Shown one piece after another: positions 9,374 to 17,731 of a stretch of 64,000 nt of DNA. Source of the stretch: Saccharothrix sp. NRRL B-16348. GTDB taxonomy: Bacteria; Actinomycetota; Actinomycetes; Mycobacteriales; Pseudonocardiaceae. Each line of letters opens with the position of its first letter. Position 1 is the first letter of the stretch. The translations under genes and the position numbers were made by a program. The notes beneath the pieces are model-generated. The model was not told where the DNA came from. It made no database searches and saw only the letters and a list, made by a program, of their open reading frames with translations. The stretch lies in contig NZ_LGED01000002.1 of the NCBI RefSeq assembly GCF_001280085.1, forward strand, positions 1 to 64,000, given 5' to 3'.

Positions 9374-9808
9374 ATGAACGACATCTCCCGTCGAGACGTG
9401 TTCCGGCACGGCGCGACAGCCGCCGTGCTCGTCGCCACCGCGGCGGGCTTCGCCAGCCTCGCCTCCTCCGGCGCCACGGCCGGACCGGGCCGGGTCGCCG
9501 CCGCCGATCCCCGTGACTTCGAGGAGACCTACAAGGGCAAGAAGATCAAGGGCGAGCACGACAAGGACAAGGGCAAGCACAAGGTCCACATCAACGGCAA
9601 GAAGCTCGGGGTCATGCAGGTCGAGCTGCCCGTGGCGCCCGACTCGACCGCGACCTACACCGCGGTGCTCAGCACGCTCAACCACTTCGACCCCGTCCCG
9701 CTGGACGAGGGGAACAACCGGGACGGCCTCAAGAAGCTGGCGAAGCTCGCCGTGGACCAGCTCGGCGACCAGGAGCTGACCCACGACGCCGACCACCCGC
9801 ACCCGTGA
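9374..9808 (+). CDS. melC1: Tyrosinase co-factor (caddie) protein MelC1
   Basis: The 144-residue protein begins with a Tat-type leader (SRRDVFRHGATAA) and continues with a short globular domain containing the HVHIN-like stretch KHKVHINGKKLGVMQVELPV, where the family binds copper. MelC1 escorts copper into apo-tyrosinase and carries it through the Tat pathway, since MelC2 has no signal of its own. GGAGGA lies six bases before the ATG. It is followed 34 bp later by melC2, the usual order in Streptomyces melanin operons. Confidence 0.9.
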   Translation: MNDISRRDVFRHGATAAVLVATAAGFASLASSGATAGPGRVAAADPRDFEETYKGKKIKGEHDKDKGKHKVHINGKKLGVMQVELPVAPDSTATYTAVLSTLNHFDPVPLDEGNNRDGLKKLAKLAVDQLGDQELTHDADHPHP

Positions 9809-9842
9809 TCGGCGATCGACCGCCCGCGAGAGGAACGAGCCC

Positions 9843-10664
9843 ATGGGCACCCGCAAGAGCGTGGCCGCGCTGACGGCCACCGAGAAGTCCGACTTCGTCG
9901 CCGCCGTGAAGGCGCTGAAGGCGCAGACCAGCGGCCGCAACTACGACTGGTTCGTGCGCACCCACATGACCTACTTCAACGCCGTCAACAGCCACAACTA
10001 CGCGCACATGTCGTCGTCGTTCCTGCCGTGGCACCGGAAGTTCCTGCTGGAGCTGGAGAACGGCCTCAAGGCGGTCAACCCGGCGGTCAACCTGCCCTAC
10101 TGGAACTGGACGGCCAACCGCTCCACGACCGGCGCGCCGTTCACCTCCGACTTCATGGGCGGCAACGGCTCCGGCGGCAACGGCGCCGTCCTCAGCGGCC
10201 CGTTCGCCGGGTCGACGAGGTGGCGGATCAACGTGAGCGCCACGACCTCGACGTCGCTGCGGCGGGCGATGACGCTGCGCGGCTCGCTGCCCACGACCTC
10301 CGACGTCGACACCGTGATGGGCGTGTCGACCTACGACGTGTCGCCGTGGGGCTCCTCCTCGGGCAGCGGCATGCGCAACCGCCTGGAGGGCGGCTTGACG
10401 CCGAACCTGCACAACCGCGTCCACGTGTGGGTCGGCGGGCACATGGCGCAGGTCGACTCGCCGAACGACCCGGTGTTCTTCCTGCACCACTGCAACATCG
10501 ACCGGCTCTGGTCCCGCTGGCAGACCCGCTGGGGCTTCGGCACGGCCCAGTACCTGCCGGGTGGCGGCGTCGCGAACGTCGTGGACGTCGAAGAGGTGCT
10601 GGAGCCGTTCGGCGCCACGGTGGCCTCGACGCTGGACCACCGCGCCGGTTACACCTACGCGTGA
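9843..10664 (+). CDS. melC2: Tyrosinase MelC2
   Basis: This type-3 copper monooxygenase oxidises tyrosine to DOPA and dopaquinone on the way to melanin. Copper site A ligands lie in HMTYFNAVNSHNYAH and PWHRKF; site B in HNRVHVWVGGHM and FFLHHCNIDRLW. At 273 residues it matches the streptomycete enzymes and has no signal peptide, which fits export together with MelC1. The spacing behind melC1 and an AGAGGA box support a two-gene operon. Confidence 0.95.
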   Translation: MGTRKSVAALTATEKSDFVAAVKALKAQTSGRNYDWFVRTHMTYFNAVNSHNYAHMSSSFLPWHRKFLLELENGLKAVNPAVNLPYWNWTANRSTTGAPFTSDFMGGNGSGGNGAVLSGPFAGSTRWRINVSATTSTSLRRAMTLRGSLPTTSDVDTVMGVSTYDVSPWGSSSGSGMRNRLEGGLTPNLHNRVHVWVGGHMAQVDSPNDPVFFLHHCNIDRLWSRWQTRWGFGTAQYLPGGGVANVVDVEEVLEPFGATVASTLDHRAGYTYA

Positions 10665-10685
10665 CCGGGCGGGCATGATCGGCCC

Positions 10686-11597
10686 GTGAAGGTTCTGGTG
10701 GTGGGTGCGAGCGGGTTGGTCGGGCAGCACGTCGTCGGGCGGTTGCGGGCACGGGGGCACGGGGTGACGTCCGTGGCGCGGACCGCGCGGGACGGCGTCG
10801 ACCACACCCTCGACGCGACCACGGCCGCCGAGCCGGAGTTCCGGGCGTTGCTCGCGGGCCACGACGGCGTGGTGTTCGCGGCGGGCGCGGACGACCGGGA
10901 GGTGCCGCGCGGGCCCGCGTACCCGGTGTTCCACCGGGGCAACGTCGCGCCGGTCGTGCGCCTGCTCACCGCCGCGCGCGAGGAGGGGCTGAGCCGGGCC
11001 GTGGTGCTCGGGTCGTACTACACGCACTTCCACCGGCTGCACCCCGAGTGGCGGCTGACCGAACGCCACCCGTACATCCGCAGCCGGGTCGAGCAGGCGC
11101 GGCAGGGCCGTGCGGCGGCCGGGCCGGATCTGCCGGTGGCGGTGCTGGAGCTGCCGTTCGTGTTCGGCCGGGCCGGTGACCGGCTGCCGAACTGGTCCGG
11201 CCCGCTGGACAAGTGGGTCCGGTCGCGGTCTCCGCTGCTCGCGCCGCCCGGTGGCAGCGCCGCCACCACGGCCGCGCACGTGGCCGAGGTCGCGGTCGAC
11301 GCGCTGGAGCGGGCGTCCGGTGAGGACATCCCCGTGGCGGCCGAGAACCTGACGTGGCCGGACATGATCGGCCGGATCGCGACCGCCGCGGGTCATCCGC
11401 GCGAGGTGCGCCGCCTGCCGGGCGCGGTGGTGCGGGTGGCGCTGCGGGTGACCGGGCTGGTGCACCGGCTGACGGGCAGGCAGTCCGGGATCGACCCGGC
11501 GCACGCCGGCGCCCTGCTGCTGCGTGAGCTGTTCGTCACGCCGAGCGGACCGCGGTCGGTGGTCGACGCCGTGGCCGAGACGTTCCCCCGGGACTAG
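10686..11597 (+). CDS. NAD(P)-dependent epimerase/dehydratase-family reductase
   Basis: An extended short-chain dehydrogenase fold is shown by the N-terminal nucleotide-binding motif VVGASGLVGQHVV. The catalytic stretch is reduced: GSYYTHFHRLHPEW takes the place of a clear YxxxK. Length (303 residues) fits the atypical NAD-dependent epimerase group. It follows melC2 by about 20 bp and could be carried on the melanin transcript, though a functional link is not evident. The substrate is unknown. Confidence 0.75.
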   Translation: MKVLVVGASGLVGQHVVGRLRARGHGVTSVARTARDGVDHTLDATTAAEPEFRALLAGHDGVVFAAGADDREVPRGPAYPVFHRGNVAPVVRLLTAAREEGLSRAVVLGSYYTHFHRLHPEWRLTERHPYIRSRVEQARQGRAAAGPDLPVAVLELPFVFGRAGDRLPNWSGPLDKWVRSRSPLLAPPGGSAATTAAHVAEVAVDALERASGEDIPVAAENLTWPDMIGRIATAAGHPREVRRLPGAVVRVALRVTGLVHRLTGRQSGIDPAHAGALLLRELFVTPSGPRSVVDAVAETFPRD

Positions 11598-11842
11598 TAC
11601 GCGCGGCGGCGCGGTTCCGGCGGGTCGTAGTCGTAGTCGTCCTCGGGCACGTCGAACGGGAGCGGGCGGTTGGTCCACGAGTCGATGAGCACCACGATGG
11701 CACCGCAGACGATGACGACGATGCCGACCCAGGGCAGGCCACCCCAGATCAGGATGCCCGCGATCAGCACCAGCGGCAGGACCATGAACAGGCAGAACGG
11801 GTCGACTCGCCCCAAACGCCGTCGTCCTCCGGAACTCGCCAT
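11594..11842 (-). CDS. Small two-helix membrane protein
   Basis: The 82-residue product has two hydrophobic helices (about 15-35 and 37-55) and an acidic, tyrosine-rich tail (PEDDYDYDPPEPRRR). No family is recognised. Its 3' end overlaps the reductase gene's stop by four bases on the opposite strand. The consistent codon bias through the whole frame supports it as a real gene. Confidence 0.6.
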   Translation of the reverse strand: MASSGGRRRLGRVDPFCLFMVLPLVLIAGILIWGGLPWVGIVVIVCGAIVVLIDSWTNRPLPFDVPEDDYDYDPPEPRRRAY

Positions 11843-11915
11843 CTACGCCCTCCCAGTCAAGCGCCTCCCTGGGTGAACTTACGCGACGCGTTCCGCGCGG
11901 CGTTCAGCCGGGCGG

Positions 11916-12407
11916 TCACGCACCGCGTTGTTCGCGGCCGGGGTACCGGCCTTGGGCGCGTTCGATGACCGTGGCGGACACGGCCAAGATGATCATGCCG
12001 GCTCCGAGCCCGAGGTGCAGCAGGTTGTCGGCCGGGCTGAACGGGGCGAAGTTCGCCGCGCCGCTGTCGTGGCCGATCGAGTGCACCACCGACCCGTAGA
12101 CCCACAGCAGCAGGTAGAGGAACCCGCCCACGACCAGGAACAGGCGTGCCGCGCCCCACGAGGCCCCCGCCAGGATCCCGGCGACGCCGAACAGCAGGTG
12201 CAGCGCGTTGTGCAGCACCGAGACCTGGAACAGGCCGAACAGCATCGCCTCGGAGTGCGGCCCGGCGAAGCGGAGGCCGTCGAGGGCGGCCGTCGCGCCC
12301 GGCACGAACCCCAGCACTCCCACCAGCAGGAACACCGCTCCGACGAGCAGCGCGAGTGCCTGGACGGGACGGCGGCGGACGCCGACGCGGTCGGTCGGGC
12401 TCGTCAT
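11916..12407 (-). CDS. DUF4383-family four-helix membrane protein
   Basis: The 163-residue product has four predicted membrane helices (about residues 17-38, 55-82, 90-112 and 130-152). It carries the DUF4383 pattern LFGLFQVSVLHNALHLLFGVAG and a later NLLHLGLGAGM. Such proteins are common in actinobacteria and of unknown role. The start ATG at 12407 was chosen because upstream codons read through the divergent promoter of the molybdate operon. Confidence 0.8.
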   Translation of the reverse strand: MTSPTDRVGVRRRPVQALALLVGAVFLLVGVLGFVPGATAALDGLRFAGPHSEAMLFGLFQVSVLHNALHLLFGVAGILAGASWGAARLFLVVGGFLYLLLWVYGSVVHSIGHDSGAANFAPFSPADNLLHLGLGAGMIILAVSATVIERAQGRYPGREQRGA

Positions 12408-12474
12408 GGCGGTCCTCCGATCAACGGCTTGGCCTGGCGTACCCGGCGGGTGGGCGGTGAAACGAGGATCACAA

Positions 12475-12507
12475 CTCTCCGCAGGTGCGGAGTTACACTG
12501 CCGGATG
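12475..12507 (+). promoter_or_regulatory. Promoter/operator of the molybdate operon, likely leaderless
   Basis: A TACACT -10-like box (12494-12499) ends seven bases before the GTG at 12507, and no ribosome site is visible, so the transcript probably starts at the GTG. Overlapping the box is an inverted repeat with arms CTCCGC and GCGGAG around AGGT, flanked by AACTC/GAGTT symmetry. The encoded HTH-TOBE protein is a natural candidate to bind it. No good -35 was found. Confidence 0.4.
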
Positions 12508-12905
12508 TGCCGAATCTGCGGATCAGCGACGCCGCCGCCCTGCTCGGGGTGAGCGACGACACCGTGCGCCGGTGGATCGACCAGGGCCGCTTGGCCGAGG
12601 TGCAGCTGGACAGCGGCCGCAAGGGTGTCGACGGCCGTGAGCTGGCCGAGTTCGCCCAACGCCTGGCCGAGGCGCCGGAGCCGGGGGTGACGGTGGCCGC
12701 GTCGGCGCGCAACCGGATGCGCGGGATCGTCACGCGCGTGGTCAAGGACGGGGTCATGGCGCAGGTCGAGCTGCAGGCCGGGCCGTTCCGGGTGGTGTCG
12801 CTGATGAGCCGCGACTCGGCCGACGAGCTGGGCTTGGAGGTGGGCGCCGTGGCGATCGCGTCGATCAAGTCCACGCACGTCGTGGTCGAGATCCCGGAGG
12901 CGTGA
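12507..12905 (+). CDS. HTH-TOBE molybdenum-binding regulator
   Basis: The 132-residue protein joins an excisionase/MerR-like DNA-binding helix-turn-helix (LRISDAAALLGVSDDTVRRWIDQGRL) to a C-terminal molybdopterin/molybdate-binding TOBE domain (about residues 68-130, ARNRMRGIVTRVV...). It probably senses molybdate and controls the modABC genes that follow, as ModE does elsewhere. The start is a GTG just downstream of a -10-like box. Its stop overlaps the modA start by one base (TGATG). Confidence 0.85.
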   Translation: MPNLRISDAAALLGVSDDTVRRWIDQGRLAEVQLDSGRKGVDGRELAEFAQRLAEAPEPGVTVAASARNRMRGIVTRVVKDGVMAQVELQAGPFRVVSLMSRDSADELGLEVGAVAIASIKSTHVVVEIPEA

Positions 12906-13645
12906 TGCGTGCGCTCGCGCTGGCGGCGCTGCTGGTGGTGACCGGTTGCGGCACGTCGGGAACCGGCGGGGACGGCCGGCTCACGGTGTTCGCGGCGGCG
13001 TCGTTGACCGAGACGTTCACCAGGCTGGGCGCGGACTTCGAGGCGGCCAACCCCGGCGTGGACGTCGTGTTCAACTTCGGCGGCAGCTCGGCGCTGGCCC
13101 AGCAGATCGGGCAGGGCGCGCCGGCGGACGTGTTCGCCTCGGCCGCGCCGGCCAACATGGCCCAGGTGGTCGACGCGGGCGGCACGGCCGCCGAGCCCGT
13201 CACGTTCGCGGCCAACCGGCTGGAGATCGCGGTGCCCGCGGGCAACCCGGCGGGGATCACCGGGCTCGCGGACTTCGCGGACGCCGACGCCAAGATCGCG
13301 TTGTGCGCGGAGCAGGTGCCGTGCGGCGCGGCGGCGAAGCGGGCGTTCGAGGCCGCCGGGGTGACGGCGCGGCCGGACACCGTGGAGCAGGACGTGAAAG
13401 CGGTGCTGACCAAGGTGCGGCTCGGCGAGGTGGACGCCGCCCTGGTGTACCGGACGGACGTGCGGGCGGCGGGCGGCGAGGTCGTGGGCATCGGCTTCCC
13501 GGAGGCCGACCGGACGGTCAACCACTACCCGATCGCGCCGTTGGCGAAGGCGCGTGACGCGGCCCGTGCGCGGGCGTTCGTGGACCACGTGCGGTCCGAC
13601 CGGGGTCGGGCGGTGCTCGCCGAGGCCGGGTTCGACGCGCCGTGA
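12905..13645 (+). CDS. modA: Molybdate ABC transporter substrate-binding lipoprotein ModA
   Basis: The protein begins with a short lipoprotein leader whose lipobox is VVTGC. The periplasmic-binding-protein fold follows with the ModA hallmarks TVFAAASLTETF and FNFGGSSALAQQIGQGAPADVFASA, the serines of which bind the oxyanion. It captures molybdate (or tungstate) outside the membrane for ModB. Start ATG 12905 overlaps the upstream stop by one base; a GTG three bases earlier is possible. Confidence 0.95.
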   Translation: MRALALAALLVVTGCGTSGTGGDGRLTVFAAASLTETFTRLGADFEAANPGVDVVFNFGGSSALAQQIGQGAPADVFASAAPANMAQVVDAGGTAAEPVTFAANRLEIAVPAGNPAGITGLADFADADAKIALCAEQVPCGAAAKRAFEAAGVTARPDTVEQDVKAVLTKVRLGEVDAALVYRTDVRAAGGEVVGIGFPEADRTVNHYPIAPLAKARDAARARAFVDHVRSDRGRAVLAEAGFDAP

Positions 13646-14448
13646 GGACGACCCGCCGCCGGACCGGGGGCAGGCTCCCGGTGGCGTTGGTGCTGCCCGC
13701 CGTGGTCGGGCTCGCGTTCCTGCTCGTGCCGTTGGTTGGCCTGCTGGTCCGCGCGCCGTGGGGCACGTTGCCGGCACGGCTGCTCAGCCCGTCGGTCGGC
13801 GAGGCGCTGCGGCTGTCGTTGGTGTGCGCGAGCCTGGCGACGGTGGTGTGCCTGGTGCTGGGCGTGCCGCTGGCGTGGCTGCTGGCGCGCGGCGACGTGC
13901 CGGGGCGGGGCGTGCTGCGGGCGTTGGTGACGGTGCCGCTGGTGCTGCCGCCGGTGGTGGGCGGCGTGGCGTTGCTGTTCGTGCTCGGCAGGCGCGGGCT
14001 CGTCGGCCAGTACCTCGACGCGTGGTTCGGCGTCTCGCTGCCGTTCACCACCGCGGGTGTGGTGCTGGCGGAGGCGTTCGTGGCGATGCCGTTCCTGGTG
14101 ATCTCGGTGGAGGGCGCGTTGCGCGCGGCCGACCCTCGTTACGAGGAGGCCGCCGCGACGCTGGGCGCGTCGCGCTGGCTGGCGTTCCGGCGGGTCACGC
14201 TGCCGTCGATCCTGCCGGGTGTGGTCGCGGGCACGGTGCTGTGCTGGGCGCGGGCGTTGGGCGAGTTCGGGGCCACCATCACGTTCGCGGGCAACTTCCC
14301 GGGCGAGACGACCACCATGCCGCTGGCCGTGTACCTGGCCCTGGAGACCGAGCCGGACGCGGCGATCGTGCTGAGCGTGGTGCTGCTGCTGGTGTCCGTC
14401 GGCGTGCTGGCCGCCCTGCGCGACCGGTGGATCAGCGGGCCGTCATGA
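13642..14448 (+). CDS. modB: Molybdate ABC transporter permease ModB
   Basis: A 268-residue membrane protein with about six helices and the EAA loop EEAAATLGASRWLAFRRVTL, where the ATPase docks. The C-terminal GEFGATITFAGNFPGET is characteristic of ModB/CysT-type permeases. It starts with GTG and overlaps modA by four bases, and it shares an ATGA overlap with modC, so the three proteins are translationally coupled. Confidence 0.95.
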   Translation: MRTTRRRTGGRLPVALVLPAVVGLAFLLVPLVGLLVRAPWGTLPARLLSPSVGEALRLSLVCASLATVVCLVLGVPLAWLLARGDVPGRGVLRALVTVPLVLPPVVGGVALLFVLGRRGLVGQYLDAWFGVSLPFTTAGVVLAEAFVAMPFLVISVEGALRAADPRYEEAAATLGASRWLAFRRVTLPSILPGVVAGTVLCWARALGEFGATITFAGNFPGETTTMPLAVYLALETEPDAAIVLSVVLLLVSVGVLAALRDRWISGPS

Positions 14449-15494
14449 CGTTGCACGCCGACCTGAAGGTCACCCGCGGCGCGTTCCGGCTCGACGCGGA
14501 ACTGGTGGTGGAGCCGGGTGAGGTGGTCGCCCTGCTCGGGCCGAACGGCGCGGGCAAGAGCACCGCGCTGCGCGCCCTGGCGGGGCTGCTGCCGCTGACC
14601 GGCGGGCACATCCGGCTCGGCGGGCAGGCGTGGGACGTGCCGCCGGACGTGTTCCGCCCCGCCGAACGGCGTCCGATCGGCGTCGTGTTCCAGGACTACC
14701 TGCTGTTCGCGCACCTGTCCGCGGTGGAGAACGTCGCGTTCGGGTTGCGCGCGCGTGGCGCGGGACGTGCGGCGGCACGGGCGGAGGCGGCGCGGTGGCT
14801 GGACCGCGTCGGGTTGGCCGACCACGCGAAGGCGAAGCCGCGCACGTTGTCCGGCGGGCAGGCGCAACGCGTCGCGCTGGCCCGTGCCCTCGCGACCGGC
14901 CCGGACCTGCTGCTGCTGGACGAGCCGCTGGCCGCGCTGGACGCCGCGACCCGACTGCACGTGCGCGCCGAGCTCGGCAGGCACCTGCGCGACTACCCCG
15001 GCCACACGCTGCTCGTCACGCACGACCCGTTGGACGCGGTGGTGCTGGCCGACCGGCTCGTGGTGCTGGAGCACGGCGAGGTCGTGCAGCAGGGCACGCC
15101 GACCGAGGTCGCCCGCCGACCGCGCACGGACTACGTCGCCGACCTCGTCGGCCTCAACCTGTACCGCGGCACGGCGCACGGCACGACCGTGTCGTTGGAC
15201 GCCGGCGGCACGCTCACCGTGGCGACGCCGGCGACGGGGCCGGTGCACGTGGTGTTCCCGCCGAATGCGGTCAGCCTGCACCCCGACCGCCCGGCCGGCA
15301 GCCCGCGCAACGCGTGGCGCGTCACCGTGGCGGGGATCGAGCAGCACGCGCACACCACGCGCGTGCGACTGGACGGCGTGCCGCCCGTGCTGGCCGACGT
15401 CACCACCGCGACCGTCGCCGACCTCCGGCTCCAGCCCGGTGACGAGCTGTGGGCCGCCGTCAAGGCCACCGAGGCGCACGCGTACCCGTCGTAG
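14445..15494 (+). CDS. modC: Molybdate ABC transporter ATP-binding protein ModC
   Basis: The ATPase has Walker A GPNGAGKS, the signature LSGGQAQRVALARAL and Walker B LLLLDEPLAALD. A C-terminal TOBE-like molybdate-binding extension (about residues 240-349) distinguishes ModC from generic ABC ATPases. It powers molybdate import through ModB. The 349-residue length is normal. Its ATG overlaps the modB stop by four bases. It is the last gene of the operon. Confidence 0.93.
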   Translation: MTLHADLKVTRGAFRLDAELVVEPGEVVALLGPNGAGKSTALRALAGLLPLTGGHIRLGGQAWDVPPDVFRPAERRPIGVVFQDYLLFAHLSAVENVAFGLRARGAGRAAARAEAARWLDRVGLADHAKAKPRTLSGGQAQRVALARALATGPDLLLLDEPLAALDAATRLHVRAELGRHLRDYPGHTLLVTHDPLDAVVLADRLVVLEHGEVVQQGTPTEVARRPRTDYVADLVGLNLYRGTAHGTTVSLDAGGTLTVATPATGPVHVVFPPNAVSLHPDRPAGSPRNAWRVTVAGIEQHAHTTRVRLDGVPPVLADVTTATVADLRLQPGDELWAAVKATEAHAYPS

Positions 15495-15500
15495 CAAGTG

Positions 15501-15585
15501 TGAGTGACCAACCACTCTTATCTCGATCCTGCTTGACACAACCACGCGTACGGCGTTGACTCATCCATGAGTGACTGACCACTCA
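15501..15585. promoter_or_regulatory. Twin palindromic operators around a promoter
   Basis: Two copies of a GAGTG-N6-CACTC palindrome lie at 15502-15517 and 15569-15584. The second extends to TGAGTGACTGACCACTCA (15568-15585) and ends just before the GGAGG ribosome site. Between them sit TTGACA (15533-15538) and a second TTGACT (15556). The layout fits a TetR-type repressor that blocks the oxidoreductase promoter from both sides. No TetR gene is next door, so the repressor would act from elsewhere. Confidence 0.6.
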
Positions 15586-15601
15586 CACACTGGAGGAAGC
15601 G

Positions 15602-16639
15602 ATGAGCGAGCAGTACGCCGAGCAGGTCCTGGAAGTCGTGCTGCCGGGCGCGGTCGAGCCCGACGGCCTGGAGCTGCGCCGCCGTGAGCGGCCCGTGCCG
15701 ACGCGGGGCCAGGCGCTCGTCCGGGTCGAGGCGTCCGGGGTGTCCTTCGCCGAGCAGCAGATGCGCCGGGCCAAGTACTACGACCAGCCCGCGTTCCCGT
15801 TCGTGCCCGGTTACGACCTGGTCGGCACGGTCGCCGAGGTGGGACCCGGGGTGGACGCGACGCTGGTCGGCAGGCGGTTCGCGGCGCTGACCAAGATCGG
15901 CGGCTGGACCAGCCACGCGCTGGTGGACGCGGCCGACCTGGTGCCGGTGCCGGACGGCGTCGACCCGGTCGAGGCGGAGACGTTCGTGGTCAACGGCCTC
16001 ACCGCGTGGCAGATGCTGCACGGCATCGCGAAGGTGGCCGCGGGCCAGACCGTGCTGGTGCACGGTGCGAACGGCGGCGTCGGCTCGACCCTGGTGCAAC
16101 TGGCCCGCCTGGCCGGCGCGCGGGTCATCGGCACCGCGTCGCCGCGCCACCACGACGCCGTCCGCGCACTGGGCGCCACGCCGCTCGACTACCGCGACAC
16201 CGACCTGCCCGCCAAGGTCCGCGCGCTCGCGCCGGACGGCGTGGACGCGGTGTTCGACCACGTCGGCGGCCCCCGCATCGTCGACTCGTACCGGTTGCTC
16301 GCGCCGCGCGGGGCCCTCGTCGCCTACGGCACCGCGTCCACCCGCGACCGGCAAGGCTCGTCACGCCTGCCGGTGCTCAAGCTCTTCGTCCGCCTGCTGT
16401 GGTGGAACGCGCTGCCCAACGGGCGCACCGCGACGTTCTTCAACATCTGGGCGGGCAAGCGGAACGCCGCGAGGTTCCGCGCCCGGCTGACCCGCGACCT
16501 GGGCTCCGTGCTGGCGTTGCTCGCCGACGGTTCGCTGCGCCCCCAGGTGGCCGCGCGCGTGCCGCTGGAGCGGGTCGCCGACGCCGTGCGCCTGGCCGAG
16601 TCCGGCACGGTCACCGGCAAGGTGGTCCTCGTCCCGTGA
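15602..16639 (+). CDS. Medium-chain, quinone-oxidoreductase-like dehydrogenase
   Basis: The 345-residue enzyme has the GroES-like N-terminal half (FVPGYDLVGTVAEVG) and a Rossmann half with VLVHGANGGVGSTLVQLA. The zinc-binding residues of alcohol dehydrogenases are lacking, so it belongs with the NADPH:quinone reductases and enoyl reductases. It would reduce small quinones or enones in the cytoplasm. GGAGGAAG precedes the ATG. The paired operators upstream suggest induction by a small molecule. It is separated from the methylisoborneol genes by about 230 bp. Confidence 0.85.
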   Translation: MSEQYAEQVLEVVLPGAVEPDGLELRRRERPVPTRGQALVRVEASGVSFAEQQMRRAKYYDQPAFPFVPGYDLVGTVAEVGPGVDATLVGRRFAALTKIGGWTSHALVDAADLVPVPDGVDPVEAETFVVNGLTAWQMLHGIAKVAAGQTVLVHGANGGVGSTLVQLARLAGARVIGTASPRHHDAVRALGATPLDYRDTDLPAKVRALAPDGVDAVFDHVGGPRIVDSYRLLAPRGALVAYGTASTRDRQGSSRLPVLKLFVRLLWWNALPNGRTATFFNIWAGKRNAARFRARLTRDLGSVLALLADGSLRPQVAARVPLERVADAVRLAESGTVTGKVVLVP

Positions 16640-16867
16640 CCCGGAAGGGGTATTCGGGCGCCGCAACACCTACCAGGAGTGTCCATTACCTCACCGGTGC
16701 GGGTGAAAGGTTGCCGCAAAGAGATAATTTCGCCCAGGGGTCGAATCGCTTACCGCTCGTCGCCATGCCACTCAACTGGGTGACTGCGCCCACGCGGAAC
16801 GTGGTGTTAGTTTCGTCGAAGGCCAAAATGGGCGCGGGTCGCGAAAACGACGTGGGGAGCTAATTCA

Positions 16868-17731
16868 ATGGCGACATTCCAGGACACCGAGGGCCGGCCG
16901 GTGCTGCGCACCGATTACCAGCGCTCGATCGCCACGTACTGGAACAATGAGCAGAACCCGGTGAACCTGCGCCTGGGCGAGGTCGACGGCCTCTACCACC
17001 ACCACTACGGCATCGGCGACTACGACCCCGCCGTGCTGGAGGTGCCCGCCGAGCGGCGCGACGAGGCCGTGATCGCCGAGATGCACCGGCTCGAGACCGC
17101 GCAGGCCGACGTGCTGCTCGACAACCTGGGCGACATCGGCCCCGACGACCGGCTGCTCGACGCGGGCTGCGGCCGTGGCGGCACCAGCATCATGGCCCAC
17201 GATCGCTTCGGCTGCCGCGTCGACGGCATCTCCATCTCGGAGAAGCAGGTCGAGTTCGCCAATGCGCAGGCGCGCAAACGGGGTGTCGCCGACAAGGTGC
17301 GGTACCACCTGCGCAACATGCTCGACACCCGCTTCGAAACGGGTTCGATGAAAGGCATCTGGAACAACGAGAGCACCATGTACGTGGACCTGTTCGAACT
17401 GTTCGCCGAACACGCGCGCCAACTCGCGCCGGGCGGTCGCTACGTCACCATCACCGGGTGCTACAACGACGTCACCGGCGGCCGGTCGCGGGCGGTGAGC
17501 CAGATCGACCAGCACTACATCTGCAACATCCACCCGCGCAGCGAGTACTTCAAGGCCCTGGCGGCCAACGATTTCGTGCCCATCAACGTGATCGACCTGA
17601 CCGCGGCGACGATCCCCTATTGGGAGTTGCGCGAGAAGTCCTCGGTGGCGACCGGTATCGAGGAGGCCTTCCTCACCGCGTACCGCGAAGGCAGCTTCCA
17701 CTACCTCCTCATCGCGGCCGACCGTGTCTGA
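16868..17731 (+). CDS. Geranyl diphosphate 2-C-methyltransferase
   Basis: This S-adenosylmethionine-dependent enzyme adds a methyl group to C2 of geranyl diphosphate, the first step to the earthy odorant 2-methylisoborneol. The SAM motif LLDAGCGRGGTS lies near residue 95. The family-specific stretches YYWNN-like SIATYWNNEQNPVNLRLGEVDG, YHHHYGIGDYDP and IWNNESTMYVDL are all present. Length (287) matches characterised enzymes. Its last eight bases overlap the start of the terpene synthase. Confidence 0.95.
   Translation: MATFQDTEGRPVLRTDYQRSIATYWNNEQNPVNLRLGEVDGLYHHHYGIGDYDPAVLEVPAERRDEAVIAEMHRLETAQADVLLDNLGDIGPDDRLLDAGCGRGGTSIMAHDRFGCRVDGISISEKQVEFANAQARKRGVADKVRYHLRNMLDTRFETGSMKGIWNNESTMYVDLFELFAEHARQLAPGGRYVTITGCYNDVTGGRSRAVSQIDQHYICNIHPRSEYFKALAANDFVPINVIDLTAATIPYWELREKSSVATGIEEAFLTAYREGSFHYLLIAADRV

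Noticed and set aside
13554..14444. Upstream extension of the modC frame
   Set aside because: It lies entirely within modA/modB in another phase; the ATG at 14445 has the typical 4-bp coupling.
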